Shown here: one piece after another, positions 1 to 11,706 of the stretch
Position numbering within the stretch: the stretch's first letter is position 1
How the letters are laid out: each line of letters begins with the position of its first letter
Assembly: GCA_963922205.1 (NCBI GenBank)
Contig: CAWUHX010000019.1
Span: 1,602,278 to 1,666,277 of the forward strand
Direction: 5' to 3'
DNA: 64,000 bases
Source of the DNA: Romanomermis culicivorax
Taxonomy: Eukaryota; Nematoda; Enoplea; Mermithida; Mermithidae
Program-made: the position numbers and the translations under genes
Notes under the pieces: generated by a model
Told to the model about the DNA's origin: nothing
Seen by the model: the letters and a program-made list of their open reading frames with translations, nothing else
Databases searched by the model: none

Positions 1-1919
1 AACAGGCTATAGATACACTTTAAAACAATGTTCTTGGACAGATATCAACGAAATCTATCGATTGATGCCATATTTGTCACATTTTAGAATTAAAAAATTC
101 CTACTTACGTTTCTTGAAAAATTAATATCTAAACGGCGTCTAACACTTATCCGGGCGACGTCAAACACTTTCTGAGTGAAGTCTAAACTAGCCATCTGTC
201 CGGGCCACAAAACTGTGGCCCGGCTGACCTTGTCGACCTTCACCCCAGCGTGGTCAGGTCCGTGTCAGATGGTCAATTCCTCTAATTTTCGGCTCTGTAA
301 CAATTTATTTTGATTCTAGAAGTCTTCGTGTAGAAGAGGGTTCAGTTTTAATTGGACAATGTATTTTCGTAGTAAGATTTGTATTTTGGTGGGCAAAAGT
401 TTTGCATAGGTGTGTCAAAAGTTATCGTCAAACATTCTTTGTTTTTTGAGTCATTGTTTAGAGTTCCCGCCTAGATCTATGCGTCCTTTCTTTCGTCGTA
501 AATTTGCATAATTTTGAACGTCAATTGACGGGCGCTAGCCCCGTGTGTGGAGTGACTACTGAACTTTGTGTTCAAACATTTGTCTTGCTCCACTTTTAAT
601 TCCCGTGGCCTTGGACCAAGCTTGTGTTCGTGCCTCTGTCCCGTTTTGTATTTTTTGTTTGCATTGTATTTATTTCTCCTTTCAATATATCTCCCTTATT
701 TACGTCCGGTATCATCGCCTCGTCTGGTAGCCACCCTCACCTTCGGAGTACCAGTGGAGTCTTCGTGTCGGTCCAGTTAACGTCAGGGTATCAATCAGGT
801 GTCTCCCGGTAATCACAGGAAAGTCAGCCGATGGTATAAGAGTCGCTTATCTAACACCCGTGAGCAAGTTGAACCAAAAAAGCCCGAATCGGCTCTTAGG
901 AGCCCGTTTTGGCAGAACATGCAATTTATTAGTAATGCATCAAAACATGAACCAATCAACTTGGTTTACTTTGGAAAGGAATCCTTCATTACTTCAGGTA
1001 GTACTGTTTATTTTTTGATGAATTTATTGTTTTGCTTATAATTCAGATTGCTCAGTTGAAACTTTATTCAAATAACAAGTACAGTGAGAGTTGTGTACTG
1101 CGGGAATTTTTCACTCGAAGGTTAGTTGAGTAGACTCACAGACCTCCGGCCAACAGAAAATAGTGAAAATATGGATACATACTTTCCACTCTTGATATAT
1201 TTATAAGCCTTTTCGGGATTCACATATTTTTAAGCCGTTACTCTGCCAGATAATCTCCGTAAAGCATATCAGTCAGCAGATGCGGTTCTATTCATTTTAA
1301 GAAGTTCGAGTTGATGTATACAAAAATCAGATGATTAACTAATTTTCACTGAAATCATTCCTTCCAATAAATACCCTAAACTATTACTAATAACACGAAC
1401 ACTACACACTAAATAAAATAAATAAACAATAAAATAAATGGTAGAGGCCGCTGGAGTATATCGGAAAATCGTTATTATGGTTTTTGCTATCATTATGGAA
1501 AGTTTATTAGTCATTCGAAAAGGACCATTGACAGTAACTAGAAGAACTATTAATTAGCATGTCAAACACTGAATTTTACTCGCGCATGAAGCAATGTTGA
1601 ATATTCATTTGGCGTAATACCAATGTTTAAGACCAATTTCAGGATTTTGATTCGGGGAATGATGACTCTAGTAGAGTGAATTTACACGAGAAAAATATCA
1701 AAATATTTCGAAAATATATTCTAAGATTTCTTTCCTCGATAAAATAAAGTGTAATGAATAAGGCTCATCGTGTCTCCGCCGCCCGAACACCGGCCACAAA
1801 GTGTAACCCTGCATTAATAGGCAAGTTCAAAACAGTGGTACTCCTTCTCAATCACAGGTATATTGAGGACGATACATGGAATTTTGGCCTTTCGAAATTT
1901 TTGATGCCTGCCTCAAATC
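1..1919. other. Intergenic, no gene recognised
   Basis: No coding region can be supported here. Open frames at 568-1041 and 1754-2290 have no recognisable composition and no paired splice signals. A stretch near 1108-1200 (TTTTTCACTCGAAGGTTAG, later ACTTTCCACTC) resembles the interior of the MITE at 58472-58721 and is probably a relic copy. Confidence 0.5.
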
Positions 1920-4720
1920 TTACGGTATTCCACCAACTCCCCAACTGGTGGGCACGATGCCGATTTGACCGTCGATATTCGGAAATGGTTTCTTGCCCTG
2001 ACAATAGTATCGATAGTAATTACAATACTGCCGTAACTGTATCGTCTCGTAGCCCGGGCAATAGGCATCGGCCATCGACTGGTAACTGTTGCAGATTTGC
2101 GCGACTTGCGGATCGGTGGCCGCCAACGCCAAGTTTGGATTGTCTTTGCAGTATTTTCGCCACAAGTCGCATTTGTCTCTATGAATTTAGGAAAACAATC
2201 ATGGATGAGGGAACGAATGAAACTTCATCGTTCATGAGAATCTTGGAACGGAGTAAAAGTTGGAAACGGGTCCCCTGTATGTGGGTCTGATGAATATATT
2301 ATTTTTCCAAGTGAGCTACCGTAAGAAAGGGGACCTCATGCAAATAATTAACGACCTGCGTACTCGGCCGCAACTTTTTCTCAAATTGACCCCAGCTATC
2401 AGGACTAAAACCTTAAAAAGAAAATGATGACTTACAGTGCATGATCACCATCACCTGCTAACAGATTTCATATTTTTTTATTTCGATTTTTGTTTGAAAA
2501 TGAATGAATGCATATGAATCAATTCAACTTGCGGAACTTTCCTATTGATTTGTAATATTGAACGATTTCCTTACTCTAATTTACTTTAGACAAAAATTTA
2601 GTCTACAATAATAGATTCTTAAACTAGCGGTCTGTGCTATTATCTGCTGAATCATCTTTTACATTACAGATTCAAGGCTCTCTTAGAGTGAGTGTCAACC
2701 TAATTCATATATAATAATAGACTTGGTGTTAACTGAGTGTAAAAATAGTGTGAAGAGAGTTCAATTCTGATGCGAAGTGAGTGTGAACTGACATAAACTG
2801 ACGGTTGCATGTAAACCAGATGTAAATATGTGTTAAGCAATCAATTCAAATAGCTAAAAAACTGGCGTGACATTGTGTAAAGTTAGTGTAAAGCAGATAA
2901 GGCATGTACAAATTTGGTGCAAAATTATGGCAGTAAACATAGTGTAAACTGATTGTATAGTAAATGTGATTACTTGATGTAAAGTGAATGAAGACTATAA
3001 TACAGAGTAAAATTGCTGTAATGGGTGTAGACTTGTTTCTGATTGAGTGTAAGGCTGTCGTAGGGAGAGAGCCTGTGTAAACTACGTGGTATAAAGTGAG
3101 TCTAAATAAGGAACGATATAGAAGGATTGAACATATGATGTAAAATGTGAATATCTTGGTGTAAAGTGAGTGCATATTTGATGTAAAATGTGAATGTCCT
3201 ATGTAAAGTGGGCGAAGAATGAAAAATGTGTAGTATAAAAAAAGGAGTTCAAACATGTTCTAAGTGGCTGTGAACTGAATGTAGATGAGTTTAAATATAG
3301 TAGAGAATAAATAAAACTTGTCATAAAATAGTTAATTACTTGCTATGGAGTATAGGGTGATTGAAAACCTTACATAACAGAATTACTGAACTTCCAAATG
3401 CTGGAAATCGTGGTCAATATTTGCGCACTATCTGTGAAATTTGCAGAAATAACTCACTTCACTTCAGCCATGAGATTTACGGTCCAAAATAATTTAGACC
3501 CAGAATTTTCTGCTTGGTCTTTAGTTTGAAAAACATTTGTCTGATGGCTCAGGGTTTTTTGTCGTGTTTATACAGGTTCTGGATAATTGTAACTTTTCTG
3601 ATGTATTTCTTATAAAGGTGTCAAGTGTTGTGTCCTTGTCGACTGTAGACAGGCAATTGCATGTTCAACTCAATAAGTAGTGAATCGTGAAAACAAAGAG
3701 ATTTAAAATCGCACATAGTGAAACTTGGTGACATCATTTAAACGGGCCTTTTCATTTCGATAGCATTCTCAAAGTCCTTTTTCAAGATTCTTTCGAAGAT
3801 CCTTCATTGATCAGACTGCTAAACTGCGTTTTGTGATACGTAAAACTGTTGTATGGTAACATACAATACTCCACCCGTAGGATTGATGTATCCGCCGATC
3901 CACGGGTTCCGAACCCAGTCATTTTTGTTGAGCCCAAGTCGGGGTGATCCTACCTTCCCTTTCATTGGCCAGTGGTGGGACAGCTCCGGTACAACCCAGT
4001 AGGCCCTTCAACAAAACTCCACGATTTGTTGATAACATCGAAAAACGTTCAGTTTTCTTTGAAACAGTGTTTTTAATTAGGTCTGTCTCAACAATCGTGT
4101 GAGGAGACTACCAAGGAAGATCAAATTTTTGGACGTACCTCCCAAGAGGCAGCCAAATTATCAGTAAAGAAAATATAGTTCGCTCAAAGATGTTACCTAA
4201 GGGAACAGTTTCATAACTTTTTGATCATCTCTTCTCAACTCGTATTCGATATAGCCTTATCTTACCTGTATGACTTGGCTTCACCGCCCGCATCCTTACA
4301 AAAAGTCACGGCCAATTGGAAATTTTGTCTACACATGGCGATGATACTCGGATCTGTATAGTTGGCCACCGTCGCCGGCGTTCCTTGGGCCTCTTCGGGG
4401 CAAGTAGCCGTATATTGCGCGCAAAAGCGCTCCACGTTTTTCGATATGCTACTCGAATCGGAACAAAAGTAGACAAAATGAGCGTTGTAAGATCGACAAT
4501 AGCTTGTTTTGTTCATGGTGTTTTGTTCGCCGAAGGTTGGCGGTGATTTCGGTGGCGTTGGTGGCGCCACAGATTGTTGCGGCACGTTGGACGGCGTTTG
4601 TGTATCTGCTGGTCTTGAAGGTTTCGCACATAGCACGGCGAAAGAAGGATGCCGATTGCATATGTCAGTTTCGGCCGGTACTACAAAATATAGGAGGCAA
4701 GCTTGATTCCTCTTTTGCAT
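1920..4720 (-). CDS. Secreted cysteine-rich protein with Cys-aromatic repeats, two exons
   Basis: Exon 1 is 4720-4266 and exon 2 is 2178-1920, joined across a 2.1 kb intron. The donor reads CAG|GTAAG and the acceptor TTCATAG|AGACAA. The split codon (AG|A, Arg) keeps frame and gives about 237 residues. The start ATG at 4720 is followed by MQKRNQ and a hydrophobic run ACLLYFVV, which fits a short signal peptide. A Pro/Thr/Ser linker follows (about residues 30-65). Then come at least six units in which two cysteines lie 8-13 residues apart with aromatics near them, such as YCRSYNAHFVYFC and YCNYYRYYC. I do not recognise the family. An alternative acceptor (TTTTGTAG at about 4684) could replace the first residues with an upstream exon. 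Function is unknown; extracellular location is inferred from the cysteines and leader. Confidence 0.6.
2690..3290. repeat. Degenerate short-period repeat (TGTAAAGTGAGTG-like)
   Basis: This part of the intron of the Cys-rich gene is built from loosely repeated units resembling TGTAAAGTGAGTG, for example near 3105, 3160 and 3200. The units have diverged and spacing is irregular. It also produces a spurious minus-strand open frame at 2846-3256. Confidence 0.55.
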
Positions 4721-5338
4721 GTATAAATGAAAAGCTGGTCACAGTCATATTGACACATCGACGAGGGGGTTTAACATCACTCAGAACGTGTAACCCGGAT
4801 CGGTGTTTGATCCAGCCCAAAAACTGACTATTTAAGGCAAGCCGAAATATTTTTCCTCCGAAAACACACCAAAAAGGGTATAAATCAATTCGTTGAGATC
4901 CATTCAAAACGCGACAGCTTTACGGCCGATTAAAAATGAGTTAAAATTTGGTTGACCACCTCCAGGTTATGTTTGCCGCCGATCAAGTCGTAGATGCACA
5001 GAAGTGGTAGGGCATTAAAACCTCCTTCTTGAAACCCCAAAACCTCAAATACCCGCGTCTGAACTTGTTAAAACGGTCATTCACCCTGAACTCTCAGAAA
5101 TGGACAATGGCTACTCCAGAAAAGCTAGGCACCGTCCGCTATCGAATCCGGATCCATGCAATTTCCGTGCACACGCTGTAATCAATTGAGTCAACCGAGC
5201 CACGAAAGAATGATGTTCATGCTGTGCAACAGTTCGAGTTGTGATTAATTCTCCGACCACTCTCACAACATTTCCAGCCAAAATTTGTTCTCTTGATGGA
5301 AATTGTTACCCTGGCGTGCCCCCCTAAATTTTCTTTTG
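4721..5338. promoter_or_regulatory. Divergent intergenic region between two small secreted-protein genes
   Basis: The 618 bp between the minus-strand Cys-rich gene and the plus-strand small secreted gene must contain both promoters. I see no convincing TATA element or other named site. Short open frames here lack support. Confidence 0.35.
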
Positions 5339-5608
5339 ATGTCTCCATTATTTACGATTCGTACATACTTCGTACTTTTTATATTTTTCCCAATTTTGAT
5401 AGTTGACTCAAAAGTTGACTGTAACAGATATGATTACTATAAGATATCAGAAGAAGATCTATGTGAAAAATATTTCTGCGCATTAAGTGCCATACTCTGT
5501 GTTAGACTTATTGTGCCTGATTCGATTAGAAATTTTCTAGAATTTTCTCATCTGATAAATCAACATACCAATTCTGGAGTCGATTTCATTATAAAGCAAT
5601 ATGAATAA
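5339..5608 (+). CDS. Small secreted cysteine-containing protein
   Basis: A single-exon frame of 89 codons. I chose the ATG at 5339 over one 36 bases upstream because it places a classical signal peptide at the start: a basic residue (Arg), then YFVLFIFFPILIV, then a likely cleavage before the mature part beginning near DSKVDC. The mature peptide has four cysteines, spaced as DC, LCEKYFC and ALSAILC. The Cys-aromatic spacing recalls the gene at 1920-4720, and the two genes are divergent neighbours, so they may be related. The stop overlaps an AATAAA at 5604-5609 and a second AATAAA lies at 5619-5624, consistent with a 3' end here. Not recognised as a named family. Confidence 0.45.
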   Translation: MSPLFTIRTYFVLFIFFPILIVDSKVDCNRYDYYKISEEDLCEKYFCALSAILCVRLIVPDSIRNFLEFSHLINQHTNSGVDFIIKQYE

Positions 5609-6424
5609 ATATGCAATTAATAAAGACATGCTGCTGCCGTTCATTCCGAAGATGAGTGCGCCTTTTCAGTACGTTCGCTTAATTAAAAATTGGTTGTGTA
5701 TCCAAATGTTACAGTGTTTGTGACGCCTTCCAGGATTGATCAATTAGTCGCTTCTATCAAAAATAAATTATGTTTTGTAAATGATGTACGTGGAATGAAT
5801 TTTACTATCATAACAACGACGATCGAATAGTTATTTTCGACATATATGGAAAATCATGGGTTTTTCGATAAACACAAACTTCGTGATGAACTTTATGTGC
5901 GATGGCACAACCATTGACTAAAAGGTAAAAAAGTTGACACCATTCGGAAAAGTCGTGAGACCGCCCAGAGCATCCAATTTGGCGCACACAAACAATGAAA
6001 AACTGGACTGTCCAGAAGGATGCAATGTGGGAAACAGTCATTCAAACCGGATATTGGGGTCAATTTCAATCGAAGTTTTTAATTGATAAGGATCAGGATT
6101 TGATTAAACATAGTAAATGATCAGTTAGTAATACTTTTTGTATAAATATTCTTTTTTGATACTCTTCTGGATTAAATTAAATTCTCGATTTTGAATACTT
6201 AATTAGCTGTGAGGCGTCTCCTCCCCCGTTTCCTGATAACGAAAGTTGAACATTTGAGTACAGGGTCAGGTTTCACAAAAGAAACTGGTGTGATTACTAT
6301 AGTGTTTTTATATTAAAATGAGCCTCAGAAAGCAAGGTAATCCGTACGAAACTGCGAGCAGACAACAAACCTGCATCTTTTGCTAAAATTGGTTTCTCAA
6401 TTTGTAGACTTAGCTGTTACGGTT
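5609..6424. other. Intergenic, nothing recognised
   Basis: AT-rich sequence with only short open frames. I see no gene, RNA or clear repeat. Confidence 0.4.
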
Positions 6425-6545
6425 GTATCCCTGTTCCTCGAAGGTTCCTTTCCTTGGAAGTCCCTGTTTCTCGAAAGTCCCGATTCCTCGAAAAGTGTCT
6501 AAAATTCCCGATTTCTCGAAATTTCCGATTCCTCTAAAAGAAGAT
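6425..6545 (+). repeat. Degenerate tandem repeat, TCCCGATTCCTCGAAA-like unit
   Basis: About six imperfect units of the form TCCCGATTTCTCGAAA follow one another. Similar phrases (TCCCGATTTCCCGAATA) occur inside the TIR element at 22300-22400 and 36350-36440, so this may be an expanded fragment of that element. Confidence 0.5.
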
Positions 6546-6695
6546 AAAATTTATGATTCGTCGAACATTGGTGCATCACAAATCCCAGTTCATCCAAAGT
6601 GCATATGCAAACAGATTGATTTTCTTGAAACGTCTATAAATTTGATCGTAAATACTATAATTTCAAAATTAACATATCTGATGATATGAAGACTC

Positions 6696-7007
6696 GGCTT
6701 AGGCTTAGGCTTAGGCTTAGGCTTAGGCTTAGGCTTAGGGTTAGGCTTAGGCTTAGGCTTAGGCTTAGGCTTAGGCTTAGGCTTAGGCTTATGCTTAGGC
6801 TTAGGCTTAGGCTTAGGCTTAGGCTTAGGCTTAGGCTTAGGCTTAGGCTTAGGCTTAGGCTTAGGCTTAGGCTTAGGCTTAGGCTTAGGCTTAGGCTTAG
6901 GCTTAGGCTTAGGCTTAGGCTTAGGCTTAGGCTTAGGCTTAGGCTCAGGCTTAGGCTTAGGCTTAGGCATAGGCTTAGGCTTAGGCTTAGGCTTGGGCTT
7001 GGGCTTA
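6696..7007 (+). repeat. Interstitial telomeric repeat, (TTAGGC)n
   Basis: About 52 tandem copies of the hexamer TTAGGC, the nematode telomere repeat, with the G-rich strand on plus. Only a few units deviate: TTAGGG near 6736, TTATGC near 6790, a CTCAGGC, a GGCATAGG, and two TTGGGC units at the 3' end. The low divergence points to a recent origin or ongoing homogenisation. It lies about 330 bp before the 7.3 kb mobile-element nest. Reading frames through it give only (LR)n, (KP)n or (LS)n artefacts. Confidence 0.95.
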
Positions 7008-7337
7008 AAATGGTAAATCGGCGACAGTCAGGTTTATTGTCCACTCATCAATTTCTTCGGTTCATCTTTCTTTCAGAGGTTCATTTGAAAATAAATAGGC
7101 TGTTGTGCCATGTTTTACATGAAATTGCTTCTCCTATTTTGATTTCAAGAATTAATCGTCAATTCAGTTATTCATCCCAAGACAAGAAAAGTCCTTAGTT
7201 CAAAAATGTCGAGTATTTTACTGCAGGTGTCTATGAAAAACTGTCCGCCTAAAGAGTCTTGTACTTCAGCCTATCGTGATACTTCGAGTAATTGAATTTT
7301 GCTTCTCATATGGCCCGTCTACTCTAGTTTGTCGCAG
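7008..7337. other. Spacer between telomeric tract and TIR element
   Basis: Unique-looking AT-rich sequence; nothing recognised. Confidence 0.4.
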
Positions 7338-7512
7338 TAAAGGCCCTGTCATACTTCACCGCGCGGTGCCGCGCGGTACCACCTTTGAGGTATGAATGGA
7401 TTTCTGTACTTTTTGCGGCGCCGCGCCGCCATCAAGTTTCAACTGAACCGAAATTTTCGAAAAAGTTATGTGTTCTAAAGTTGCAGCATACTGTTGTTGT
7501 AACATATTGTTG

Positions 7513-8134
<622 letters not shown>

Positions 8135-8908
8135 TCTTTCGCGCATCGAAACCGACCTACGGGAGGTAGAAAAAAAACTTTTGGCCGGGTTACCCCGGCA
8201 TTAAAAAGAATTAATCAAAAAGAAAAAATCTACTACTCCGGCTGACTCCTGATTTACAGTTTGTCTCACTCGGACTCCCGTTTCACAGTCTGTCCTAATC
8301 GGACTCCTGTGCTGGTCGTTGGACACAACGAATACCAACGGCTTTGCCACAATGGCTGGCAAGTGACGCCCATTTTGACCTCGGTGTTGATGGAATAACC
8401 TCCTGCCCTAAGGAGTACGACGGTGACGTCGGTGCCGAATGTGACCAGTTTCGGGCTCGGCCGCTCGGCCTGCATGTTGTGACAATTCGTTGGCCGTGGG
8501 TCTAACTGCATGCAAATCGATTTCCCACGTCTCTATTTTTTCTAAATTAAACTAAAATACGAGATTATATTACGATACAAAAAGACGACGCGGGAATGTA
8601 CGAGTATCACAAAATTTAAAATGCGCTAAAAATTGAGCAAAAAATATGGCCAAAAATTTAAAATGTTTTTGCAGTTGCTTTTTGCACTGGTTTTGTCAAA
8701 AGAAAATTCTTAGATAGCCAGCAGCACCGAAATTTAAATAATATTTTTGAATTTTTTGTTTTTTGATTTTTTTGGATTTTTGTGATTTTATTAGTGTTTT
8801 TGGATTTTATATTTTATGAAATTAATAAAAATAAATGCGAAAAGATGATTTTTGGGCCAAAATTTGTGCGGCTAATTACTGCTGCTGCCCGCCACCTCGG
8901 TAACCTCC
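8135..8908 (-). other. Retrotransposon 3' untranslated region
   Basis: Lies between the stop of the last accessory ORF and the 3' LTR. It is AT-rich at 8520-8870. Short open frames in it have no support. Confidence 0.5.
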
Positions 8909-10258
8909 TCAAGGTCTACCTTGATAGTACCCCCTCTGGCCTGGTTGGCCTTGGGTCTGACCTCCATCCTGGCCTTGATTACGGCCTTGTTGGCTTCCGC
9001 CATGTCTACCAAGCGGCTCGAAGTTCGGATTATGGAACTGGGCCTTCGGGTCTTGACCTTGGTATTGCCAGGATCCTCGGCCTCTATAGGGTCGCTGAGG
9101 GCGCCCTCTGAAGCCTCCTCTGGCTTGACCTTGGTCATACCCCGGTCTAGCCCTGTACGGGGCCGGGTTTGAGAACATATCGTCTCTCCCCTGCTGCCTT
9201 TGTGTTGGACAACTGCTAGTGGAGCTGCTGCGCTGAGGTTTTTGAGTCCGGAAAGTTGAATTTAAAGATTTTGATGATATTGATTTTGACCGAGAAAGCG
9301 GACTTTTATAAGAAGTGCTAGCAGCCTCACTATACGACCTCTGGCTGGTCACAGTAGACGATTGTTGTATCGTTGGTGGTTGTTTCTTAGCTGGAGGGAG
9401 TCTAGGCACCTTGAACTTACTTGGGCTCTTGGCAGCCGTTCGCTGATATTTATCAGCTTGCAACCTGTCATCGCCTGGTGCCTTCCTCTTAACACCCATC
9501 TGGTTTAACCTTTGCGAGCCCATAAAGATGTACTGATTAAAGGCTGCAATGTAGACATCATCTACATGGTTTCCCTGGGCCTCAAGGACTAGTTGTCTAT
9601 TCGCAAACGAACACGCCTGGGCATACCACCTACCAATTGTCGTTGGCGTGATCAGTGCGAAATCCAACTGTAGAAATATCATTAGGGTCACGTACCTAAT
9701 GGCCGTAAAGACATCTGAAGCGTCATAGTCCTGAAGCCATCTGGGGATGAGAACTAAAATAATCCATTCCCAAATTTCCTCGGGGACAGGTTCTCCATCA
9801 AACATAAATCTGTCCTGCATTTCGAACTGTTGGCGGTAATTTTCATGAATTTTGGCCATGGCATCATTGACCATTCTATAAATGATCAGCCATTCCTGGC
9901 GATCAAAGGCGAAATAATTGGCGACCTCTGGATTTTTGAATGAGATCAGCCCAATTAGGGGCCTTTGTTCCCATTGCCACTCCCAATAATCAATCAGAGT
10001 TTCAGCTAATTGACCAGGAGTGACAAACTGCTGTGGCTCCCTTTCGGGTCTGTTAACCACCACATTCAGTTTGACCTTCTTGATCAACTTTTCCTCCGAT
10101 TCAAGATCAGGCTTTACCAAAACGCTTCCCGCAGGTTTGCTACTTCTTGCGGTATAGCTGGTAGGCACGGATTTACTCTTGCCAGATGACGTACTAACCT
10201 CTCCGCCGGTTTTCGATACCATTCGCGTCTGAGTGTACGAAGCAGTTGCAGTGGACAC
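8909..10258 (-). CDS. Retrotransposon accessory ORF C: helical region plus Arg/Gly-rich basic tail
   Basis: 449 codons, intact. Residues 1-75 are Ser/Thr/Lys-rich. Residues 80-245 look globular and helical, rich in Trp, Tyr and Phe (for example [11 protein letters not shown]). Residues 250-350 are basic and Ser-rich, and the last 85 contain RGG/RG and Gln-rich stretches ([15 protein letters not shown]), as in RNA-binding tails. The start at 10258 overlaps the end of accessory ORF B by 145 bases in a different frame. A repeated ETxKSQT-like motif in ORF B continues in this frame near 10310, so B and C were probably one reading frame joined by a -1 step. I infer a nucleocapsid-like or RNP role; no family was recognised. 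Confidence 0.65.
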   Translation of the reverse strand: MSTATASYTQTRMVSKTGGEVSTSSGKSKSVPTSYTARSSKPAGSVLVKPDLESEEKLIKKVKLNVVVNRPEREPQQFVTPGQLAETLIDYWEWQWEQRPLIGLISFKNPEVANYFAFDRQEWLIIYRMVNDAMAKIHENYRQQFEMQDRFMFDGEPVPEEIWEWIILVLIPRWLQDYDASDVFTAIRYVTLMIFLQLDFALITPTTIGRWYAQACSFANRQLVLEAQGNHVDDVYIAAFNQYIFMGSQRLNQMGVKRKAPGDDRLQADKYQRTAAKSPSKFKVPRLPPAKKQPPTIQQSSTVTSQRSYSEAASTSYKSPLSRSKSISSKSLNSTFRTQKPQRSSSTSSCPTQRQQGRDDMFSNPAPYRARPGYDQGQARGGFRGRPQRPYRGRGSWQYQGQDPKAQFHNPNFEPLGRHGGSQQGRNQGQDGGQTQGQPGQRGYYQGRP

Positions 10259-11706
10259 TGTTGTCCTATCCGATTTCGTCTGGCCTTTGGAGGTCTCCTT
10301 TGCGTCTGACTCTTTGCAGTCTCCATCCTCGTCTGACTTTTCGTAGTCTCCGTTCTCGACTTTTGACTTGTCAAATATTCGGGGGTCGTGGTCTCCTCGG
10401 CCGTGTCGTAGGCTTCGTTTTCAGAACCGGTGGCGGCCGCTCCTTGTTGCTGCTGACCTTGAGCTGCAAGTCTGCGTGCTTTGGACTTACCTATCCTTTT
10501 TCTGGGCCTTACCTTTTCTCTGGCCAAGTGTCGGATAAATTTTTCCGACATACCTTCAGCTAACATCTGCCAAACTTTATCTGGGGAATAAACTCCAGGG
10601 GTTCCTTCCTCTGCAATTCTTCCCCTCTTCATCAGCTCTGTTGCTGCAATAGCTGAATATGAGCTATCATCGGCTAATGCCTGCTCCTTCAGCTTTCTCT
10701 GAATTGCCCTCTGATGCAGGAATTCCTGCTGCGTCAGTCTTCTTTGTTCTTGGATTTTGGCCTGTAGGGCCTCCTGCTTCGCTTGTCTATCATGATCCTT
10801 AGGATCTTTGGCTTTCACAGGTATCTCCTGGGATGCCTCTTGCATCTTTTCCAGTCTGACATCAATTCCCGACATTTTTGTGACTGCTTCATCAATTTGA
10901 GTCTGGATTTTCTCCTCCTCAACAGCCTGTTTCTGAGTCTTGACCTCCATCGCATCCTTGTTTTCTGATGTCTGGCCCTCAGATTCCAGAATTTCGCCTT
11001 CTTCTTCTTCATCTACATCCTCCTCTGACCTGGACTCAGAGTCTGAATTTCGTATCTTGGGCAAAAGCTGCTTTACTTTAGGTGGCAAAACAGCTGGTGC
11101 TGGAGGTACCGATTGCATAATTGTGACGACTTCTGGCTCAGGCTCGGCCGGCTGCTGTATCTGAGCTACCTGAGTCGGCTGTGCTACCGCTGGTTGCATT
11201 GGTGGCAGCACCACGACTACTACTGCAGCTGCTTGCGTAGCAGCAGTGTCCAAAGCTGGTTGTGTAGCTTTGACCACTGGCACTGGCACTTGCGGCTGCG
11301 TTTTAACTTGTCCCGTCCCTCCGGCTTGCGCCGTTTGGGAAGTAGAGGGACGATTTAATGGTACTTTAGATACCAACTCACTGGCTGGGGTATAAGTTAG
11401 TGTATACCCAGGCATCTCCGAAGCAATTGTTCTCTCCCGGAAGCTTTTGCTGACAAACTCCGGTCTGAGCTCGAGCGGGTTGTGTGGTGCATAGGTATTG
11501 GATAATCGGTCGGCGATGCATCTTCCATCATGGGATACCGCAGTCCCGGTGTCAAAGTCTCGAAGCCTACATAGTAAAAGGTTACATAATAGTAAGGGTT
11601 TACCTTGTAGGCTTCGTCCTTCAATAGCGATTTGTCGTCGCCAATTTGCAATATTTCCTTGGCTTCTCGAAATCGTAGCGGGACCAATCCGAACCGATTT
11701 TGCCAC
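10114..11706 (-). CDS. Retrotransposon accessory ORF B: Pro/Gln-rich, acidic and coiled-coil region
   Basis: 530 codons, open throughout, but the true coding part probably starts near 11480 where it takes over from ORF A by a -1 frame step. The first 100 codons lie over ORF A and read less naturally. The centre is Pro/Gln/Ala/Val-rich linker, then an acidic Ser/Glu tract ([15 protein letters not shown]), then a long Lys/Glu/Gln-rich coiled-coil-like stretch, then a basic patch ([15 protein letters not shown]). This layout resembles viral phosphoprotein or assembly scaffolds in composition only. The final ~30 codons past 10310 are likely out of frame with the ancestral protein. Confidence 0.55.
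   Translation of the reverse strand: MAKSVRIGPATISRSQGNIANWRRQIAIEGRSLQGKPLLLCNLLLCRLRDFDTGTAVSHDGRCIADRLSNTYAPHNPLELRPEFVSKSFRERTIASEMPGYTLTYTPASELVSKVPLNRPSTSQTAQAGGTGQVKTQPQVPVPVVKATQPALDTAATQAAAVVVVVLPPMQPAVAQPTQVAQIQQPAEPEPEVVTIMQSVPPAPAVLPPKVKQLLPKIRNSDSESRSEEDVDEEEEGEILESEGQTSENKDAMEVKTQKQAVEEEKIQTQIDEAVTKMSGIDVRLEKMQEASQEIPVKAKDPKDHDRQAKQEALQAKIQEQRRLTQQEFLHQRAIQRKLKEQALADDSSYSAIAATELMKRGRIAEEGTPGVYSPDKVWQMLAEGMSEKFIRHLAREKVRPRKRIGKSKARRLAAQGQQQQGAAATGSENEAYDTAEETTTPEYLTSQKSRTETTKSQTRMETAKSQTQRRPPKARRNRIGQQCPLQLLRTLRREWYRKPAERLVRHLARVNPCLPAIPQEVANLREAFW

Noticed and set aside
3880..3935. GGGTTCGGAACCC palindrome resembling a tRNA T arm on the minus strand
   Set aside because: No acceptor, D or anticodon arms can be drawn around it.
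6590..7198. Long open frames of (KP)n, (LS)n and (LR)n
   Set aside because: They are translations of the TTAGGC tract in different frames, not proteins.
8135..8150. Polypurine tract next to the 3' LTR
   Set aside because: Only GCGAAAGA precedes the LTR, too short and interrupted to call.
11397..11706. Programmed -1 slippery heptamer in the overlap of accessory ORFs A and B
   Set aside because: I read the overlap and found no X XXY YYZ heptamer in the zero frame; a one-base deletion is simpler.
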